A stretch of DNA of 17,173 nucleotides from Sulfuritalea sp. (GTDB lineage Bacteria > Pseudomonadota > Gammaproteobacteria > Burkholderiales > Rhodocyclaceae), in the NCBI GenBank assembly GCA_026399445.1, contig JAPLRA010000073.1, forward strand, positions 904 through 18,076. Direction: 5' to 3'. Under the pieces are notes generated by a model, which searched no databases, was not told where the DNA came from, and was given only the letters and a program-made list of their open reading frames with translations. Positions within the stretch are counted from its first letter, which is position 1, and the number at the start of each line of letters is the position of its first letter. The position numbers and the translations under genes were made by a program. Shown piece after piece: positions 13,919 to 17,173 of the stretch.

Positions 13919-14308
13919 TTAGATGCGGCGGCGCTTGGGCGGCCGGCATCCGTTGTGGGGAATCGGGGTAATGTCGGTAATGCTTGTGATCTTCATGCCA
14001 AGCGCATTAAGCGCACGCACCGCTGATTCGCGCCCGGGGCCGGGGCCCTTGATGCGAACTTCGAGATTCTTGACACCACATTCCTGTGCAGCCTTGCCAG
14101 CAGCTTCTGCAGCGATCTGCGCGGCGAACGGGGTCGACTTGCGTGAGCCTTTGAAACCGGCTCCGCCGGAAGTCGCCCACGACAAGGCATTGCCCTGACG
14201 GTCGGTGATGGTGATGATGGTGTTGTTGAAGGAAGCGTGGACGTGCGCAATTCCTTCAGCGACGTTCTTCTTTACCTTCTTGCGAACTTTGGTTGCAGTC
14301 TTAGCCAT
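13919..14308 (-). CDS. rpsK: 30S ribosomal protein S11
   Basis: The 129-residue product has the S11 core: HVHASFNNTIITITDRQGN, then WATSGGAGFKGSRKSTPFAAQ and the C-terminal DITPIPHNGCRPPKRRR. The N-terminal ~20 residues are very basic. S11 sits on the 30S platform next to the mRNA exit and contacts the 3' domain of 16S rRNA. AGGAA lies 8-9 nt ahead of the ATG. It is in the standard order rpsM-rpsK-rpsD with a 15-nt gap from rpsM. Confidence 0.97.
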   Translation of the reverse strand: MAKTATKVRKKVKKNVAEGIAHVHASFNNTIITITDRQGNALSWATSGGAGFKGSRKSTPFAAQIAAEAAGKAAQECGVKNLEVRIKGPGPGRESAVRALNALGMKITSITDITPIPHNGCRPPKRRRI

Positions 14309-14323
14309 GTAGAGGTTCCTGGT

Positions 14324-14689
14324 TTACTTCTTGCCCATCGAAATAGCCTTGCGCGGTCCCTTGCGGGTGCGCGCGTTGGTGCGGGTACGCTGACCGCGCA
14401 CGGGCAAGCCACGACGATGGCGCACTCCGCGATAGCAGCCAAGATCCATGAGGCGCTTGATGTTCATCGTCGTTTCGCGGCGCAAATCGCCTTCGACGAT
14501 GAACCTGCCGACCTCTTCCCGCAGGCGATCCATCTCGCTGTCGGTGAGCTCCTTGATCTTGACCGAACGCTTGACGCCGACGGCGTCACAGATTTTCTGT
14601 GCGCGGGTGCGGCCAATACCGTAGATCGCGGTCAGAGCAATCTCCGCGTGCTGGTGATTCGGAATGTTGACGCCTGCTATACGAGCCAT
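14324..14689 (-). CDS. rpsM: 30S ribosomal protein S13
   Basis: The 121-residue product begins MARIAGVNIPNHQHAEIALT, with TAIYGIGRTRAQKIC and the C-terminal CYRGVRHRRGLPVRGQRTRTNARTRKG pieces of S13. It lies in the 30S head and bridges to the 50S. AGGTA lies 6-7 nt before the ATG. The ATG overlaps the anomalous infA reading by 13 nt, which supports the view that the infA tail is not native. rpmJ would normally lie immediately upstream, so the usual alpha-operon leader is missing or altered. Confidence 0.97.
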   Translation of the reverse strand: MARIAGVNIPNHQHAEIALTAIYGIGRTRAQKICDAVGVKRSVKIKELTDSEMDRLREEVGRFIVEGDLRRETTMNIKRLMDLGCYRGVRHRRGLPVRGQRTRTNARTRKGPRKAISMGKK

Positions 14690-14943
14690 GTGCTTACCTG
14701 TTCGTCGCCGTTAGTGAATGCGGTGTGGTGGGCTAGCTTAAAAATGCGACCTTTGGAGAAGTCGTAAGGCGTCAGTTGCACGGTAACCTTGTCACCAGGC
14801 AGGATACGTATGTAGTGCATGCGCATCTTCCCGGAGATATGGCCAAGAACCACATGCCCGTTCTCGAGTTTGATCCGGAACGTGGCGTTCGGGAGATTCT
14901 CGACGACCTCTCCCTGCATTTCAATGACATCTTCCTTGGACAT
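14677..14943 (-). CDS. infA: Translation initiation factor IF-1 with an abnormal C-terminal tail
   Basis: Residues 1-67 are canonical IF-1 with no gaps (MSKEDVIEMQGEV, ENGHVVLGHISGKMRMHYIR, LTPYDFSKGRI). Normal IF-1 would finish with about five more residues (VFRxK/R, 72 in total). Here the frame instead runs from codon 68 (14742) into 21 unrelated residues and overlaps rpsM by 13 nt. One base out of frame, a TAA sits at 14740-14738 directly after the T-run, where a deleted rpmJ could have ended. IF-1 is essential and binds the ribosomal A site during initiation. The body of the gene is certain. The tail is best read as a deletion junction, from assembly error or genuine loss. The gene starts 3 nt after the secY stop. 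Confidence 0.9.
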   Translation of the reverse strand: MSKEDVIEMQGEVVENLPNATFRIKLENGHVVLGHISGKMRMHYIRILPGDKVTVQLTPYDFSKGRIFKLAHHTAFTNGDEQVSTWLV

Positions 14944-14946
14944 GGT

Positions 14947-16275
14947 TCAGCGAGCCGGGAAACCGGCTCCCTTGAAGTTAGCCTTTTTCAGAAGACTTTC
15001 ATACTGGTGCGACATCACATATGCCTGGACCTGCGACATGAAGTCCATCGTCACCACGACAATAATCAGCAGGCTCGTGCCACCGAAATAGAAGGGGACG
15101 TTCCATTTCAGGATGAGAAACTCGGGTAGCAGACAAACCACCGTGATGTATATCGCACCCGCCAGAGTAAGGCGGGTCAAGATCTTGTCGATGTAACGTG
15201 CCGTCTGGTCGCCAGGACGAATTCCAGGAACAAACGCGCCGCTCTTCTTGAGATTGTCCGCCGTCTCCTTGGAATTGAATACCAGGGCCGTGTAGAAGAA
15301 GCAGAAAAATACGATTGCAGTCGCATAGAGCATCACGTAGATCGGCTGACCCGGAGAAAGCGTTGCCGCAATATCCTTCAGCCAACTCATGCCTTCGCCC
15401 GATCCAAACCAGCCTGCGGCGGTGGCCGGGAACAGAATGATCGAAGAGGCGAAGATCGGGGGGATGACGCCGGACATATTGAGCTTCAACGGCAGATGCG
15501 AACTCTGTCCGCCATAAACCTTGTTGCCAACCTGCCGCTTCGCGTAGTTCACCAGGATCTTGCGCTGGCCCTTTTCCACGAACACCACGAAACCGGTGAC
15601 CAGAACCACGAGAGCACAAATGAAGAGTGCTGAAATCGGATGCATTGCGCCGGTACGGACCAGTTCGAAGAGCCCGCCAAGCGCATTCGGCAAGCCAGCC
15701 ACGATACCCGCAAAAATGATGATCGAAATGCCGTTACCAAGGCCGCGCTCAGTGATCTGTTCGCCCAGCCACATCAAGAACATGGTGCCTGTAAGCAGGG
15801 TGAGTACAGTAACGAAACGGAACAGGACGCCCGGATCAAGCACCAGCCCGGCCTGCGATTCAAGTGCAATGGCGATACCCAAACCCTGGAACAGAGCCAA
15901 GGCAACAGTGCCATAGCGCGTGTATTGAGTGATCTTGCGCCGCCCGGCCTCTCCCTCTTTTTTCAGCGCCTCGATTGACGGCACTGCGATCGTCATGAGC
16001 TGCATGATGATCGAGGAAGAGATGTAGGGCATGATGCCCAGTGCGAACAGCGTGAAACGTGACAGCGCACCGCCCGAAAACAGGTTGAACACACCGAGAA
16101 TGCCACCCTGCTGACCCTGGAACAACTCCGCCAATTTCACCGGATCAATCCCGGGCACCGGAATATGTGCACCAATCCGGTAGACCACCAGCGCGCCCAG
16201 CAAGAACCACAGCCGGCGCCAAAGGTCGCCGAACTTTCCGGTCTTGCCAAGAGTTGCTGCCTGGGGACTTGCCAC
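14947..16275 (-). CDS. secY: Preprotein translocase subunit SecY
   Basis: The 442-residue product is full length with ten predicted membrane helices. The plug and lateral-gate region (GILGVFNLFSGGAL), ALGIMPYISSSIIMQLM and the conserved cytosolic loop FFYTALVFNSKETADNLKKS near residue 335-355 are present, as is the C-terminal YESLLKKANFKG. It forms the protein-conducting channel of the inner membrane with SecE and SecG and is driven by SecA or the ribosome. It sits between rplO and infA as in other proteobacteria. No break or missing segment is seen. Confidence 0.97.
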   Translation of the reverse strand: MASPQAATLGKTGKFGDLWRRLWFLLGALVVYRIGAHIPVPGIDPVKLAELFQGQQGGILGVFNLFSGGALSRFTLFALGIMPYISSSIIMQLMTIAVPSIEALKKEGEAGRRKITQYTRYGTVALALFQGLGIAIALESQAGLVLDPGVLFRFVTVLTLLTGTMFLMWLGEQITERGLGNGISIIIFAGIVAGLPNALGGLFELVRTGAMHPISALFICALVVLVTGFVVFVEKGQRKILVNYAKRQVGNKVYGGQSSHLPLKLNMSGVIPPIFASSIILFPATAAGWFGSGEGMSWLKDIAATLSPGQPIYVMLYATAIVFFCFFYTALVFNSKETADNLKKSGAFVPGIRPGDQTARYIDKILTRLTLAGAIYITVVCLLPEFLILKWNVPFYFGGTSLLIIVVVTMDFMSQVQAYVMSHQYESLLKKANFKGAGFPAR

Positions 16276-16296
16276 GTGCTCTATCCTCGTCCGCTA

Positions 16297-16749
16297 TCAG
16301 GCAGCGGCGATGTCTGCTACGGAGCCGCCGGCTGCTTCGATCGCGGCACGGGCACCCTTCGTCGCGCCTACACCCTTCAGCGCGATCTTGCGATTGAGTT
16401 TGCCTGACAGGATAACCTTTGCGGACAAGGCGTCACCGGCAATCACTCCAGCCTGCTTAAGGACCAGCAAATCAACTTCCTCGACGGGAAGCTTGTCCAG
16501 TTCAGACAGCCGAACTTCAACATTGCGGCTGGCTGTCAGTGAAACGAAGCCGCGCTTCGGCAACCGGCGTTGCAGCGGCATCTGCCCACCCTCGAAACCC
16601 ACCTTGTGGAAGCCACCGGCACGCGATTTCTGGCCCTTGTGTCCACGACCAGCCGTCTTCCCGAGACCACTACCAATTCCGCGTCCGACGCGCTTGGCAG
16701 CATGCTTGGAGCCGGCACCAGGCTTCAGGTTGTTAAGTTCCATGCTCAT
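16297..16749 (-). CDS. rplO: 50S ribosomal protein L15
   Basis: The product is about 150 residues with the L15 signature: ELNNLKPGAGSKHAAKRVGR, GLGKTAGRGHKGQKSR and GGFHKVGFEGGQMPLQRRLPKRGF. L15 is a late-assembly 50S protein. Two starts compete: the ATG at 16749 (MSMELNN) has AGGGG 6 nt ahead, and the ATG at 16743 (MELNN) matches the common family N-terminus but is 12 nt from the same site. The first is used here on spacing. An upstream reading from 16770 would overlap rpmD and is rejected. secY follows after 21 nt. Confidence 0.96.
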   Translation of the reverse strand: MSMELNNLKPGAGSKHAAKRVGRGIGSGLGKTAGRGHKGQKSRAGGFHKVGFEGGQMPLQRRLPKRGFVSLTASRNVEVRLSELDKLPVEEVDLLVLKQAGVIAGDALSAKVILSGKLNRKIALKGVGATKGARAAIEAAGGSVADIAAA

Positions 16750-16759
16750 CAATATCCCC

Positions 16760-16942
16760 TTAGCCTTCACACTTCACCAGATAGGCAACTTTGCGGATCA
16801 TGCCGCGCACTGCGGGCGTATCCTCAAGTACCGCCGAGCTGTTGAGCCTTCTCAGGCCGAGTCCACGCACCGTCGCACGATGATCCTGCTTGGTGCCAAT
16901 AACGCTCTTAACCAGCGTGACCTTGATTTTCTTGTCAGCCAT
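16760..16942 (-). CDS. rpmD: 50S ribosomal protein L30
   Basis: The 60-residue product has the full bacterial L30 length, with IKVTLVKSVIGTKQDHRATV and LGLRRLNSSAVLEDTPAVRG followed by the closing segment around VAYLVK. It is a small 50S protein with a ferredoxin-like fold. The ATG comes 3 nt after the rpsE stop, with GGAG of the rpsE 3' end as its Shine-Dalgarno, suggesting translational coupling. It lies in the standard rpsE-rpmD-rplO order. Confidence 0.96.
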   Translation of the reverse strand: MADKKIKVTLVKSVIGTKQDHRATVRGLGLRRLNSSAVLEDTPAVRGMIRKVAYLVKCEG

Positions 16943-16945
16943 GGC

Positions 16946-17173
16946 TCACTCCAGAATCTCAGCGATGGCCTTGCCGCGCTTGGCAGCGATCTCGGCCGGG
17001 GTGCTCATGGCCAGCAGGCCATGAAGCGTTGCGCGTACCACGTTGTAAGGATTGGTCGAACCGATGGTCTTGGCAACCACATCGGTAATCCCCATAACCT
17101 CAAACACGGCGCGCATCGGGCCGCCGGCGATAACGCCGGTACCAGGAGATGCGGGTGACATCAGCACTGTGGT
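16946..17173 (-). CDS. rpsE: 30S ribosomal protein S5, C-terminal part only
   Basis: The gene runs off the right edge of the window, so only the last 75 residues and the stop are present. They match the S5 C-terminal domain: GTGVIAGGPMRAVFEVMGI, KTIGSTNPYNVVRATLHGL and AAKRGKAIAEILE. S5 lies at the 30S mRNA entry and affects decoding accuracy. The in-frame GTG at 17167 is internal and not the start. The gene ends 3 nt before rpmD. Confidence 0.96.
   Translation of the reverse strand, partial: TTVLMSPASPGTGVIAGGPMRAVFEVMGITDVVAKTIGSTNPYNVVRATLHGLLAMSTPAEIAAKRGKAIAEILE

Noticed and set aside
14738..14740. Programmed frameshift in infA at the T5 run
   Set aside because: A shift at the run would end the protein at or near residue 68-72 without restoring the normal VFRxK tail and would not explain the missing rpmJ; a deletion is simpler.
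16244..17158. 304-codon plus-strand frame opposite rplO, rpmD and rpsE
   Set aside because: It is antisense to three certain ribosomal protein genes and has no recognisable domain.
1..17173. CRISPR array, insertion sequence, prophage, toxin-antitoxin or defence genes
   Set aside because: No regularly spaced repeats, transposase-like frames, terminal inverted repeats, integrase or att-like sites were seen; gaps between genes are short and ordinary.

Overview
The window looks like a chromosomal segment of a betaproteobacterium, most likely Rhodocyclales or a close relative. The base composition is GC-rich, pmbA and darP are divergent neighbours, the sulfite reductase is followed by a DUF934 gene and not preceded by cysJ, and the IF-1, SecY and ribosomal proteins read as betaproteobacterial. 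This placement is from pattern recognition only. No mobile element, CRISPR array, phage, tRNA or rRNA gene was seen.

Layout. Positions 1-1238 (+) hold the 3' part of a membrane-anchored spermidine-synthase-like protein. Positions 1277-2131 (-) hold a PilZ-domain protein behind a long leader with its own promoter. Then come pmbA/tldE (-), divergent darP/yjgA (+), and a small TIGR02647-type protein (-). A CysB-type LysR regulator (4730-5671, -) is divergent from a sulfur-assimilation operon (5744-11746, +): TauE/SafE permease, cysI, DUF934, cysH (APS reductase type), cysD, cysN. Its genes are packed with 1-8 nt overlaps or gaps of about 10 nt. ATP sulfurylase (CysDN) would make APS, CysH reduce it to sulfite and CysI reduce that to sulfide. 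The absence of cysC fits a direct APS route. A strong bidirectional terminator separates this operon from the convergent spc/alpha ribosomal operon (-): rpsE (partial), rpmD, rplO, secY, infA, rpsM, rpsK, rpsD, rpoA, rplQ.

The most noteworthy signals are two lesions in the essential ribosomal operon. First, rpoA lacks about its first 50 codons. A good Shine-Dalgarno and ATG lie just upstream, but only 17 nt before the point where recognisable rpoA resumes, and out of frame with it. Second, infA loses its normal C-terminus after residue 67 and reads into an unrelated tail, and rpmJ, which normally sits between infA and rpsM, is absent. Both are best explained by deletions of very roughly 100-150 bp, either in the assembly or real. 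The rest of the window is conventional housekeeping and sulfur-assimilation content. I do not see a novel defence or mobile system.
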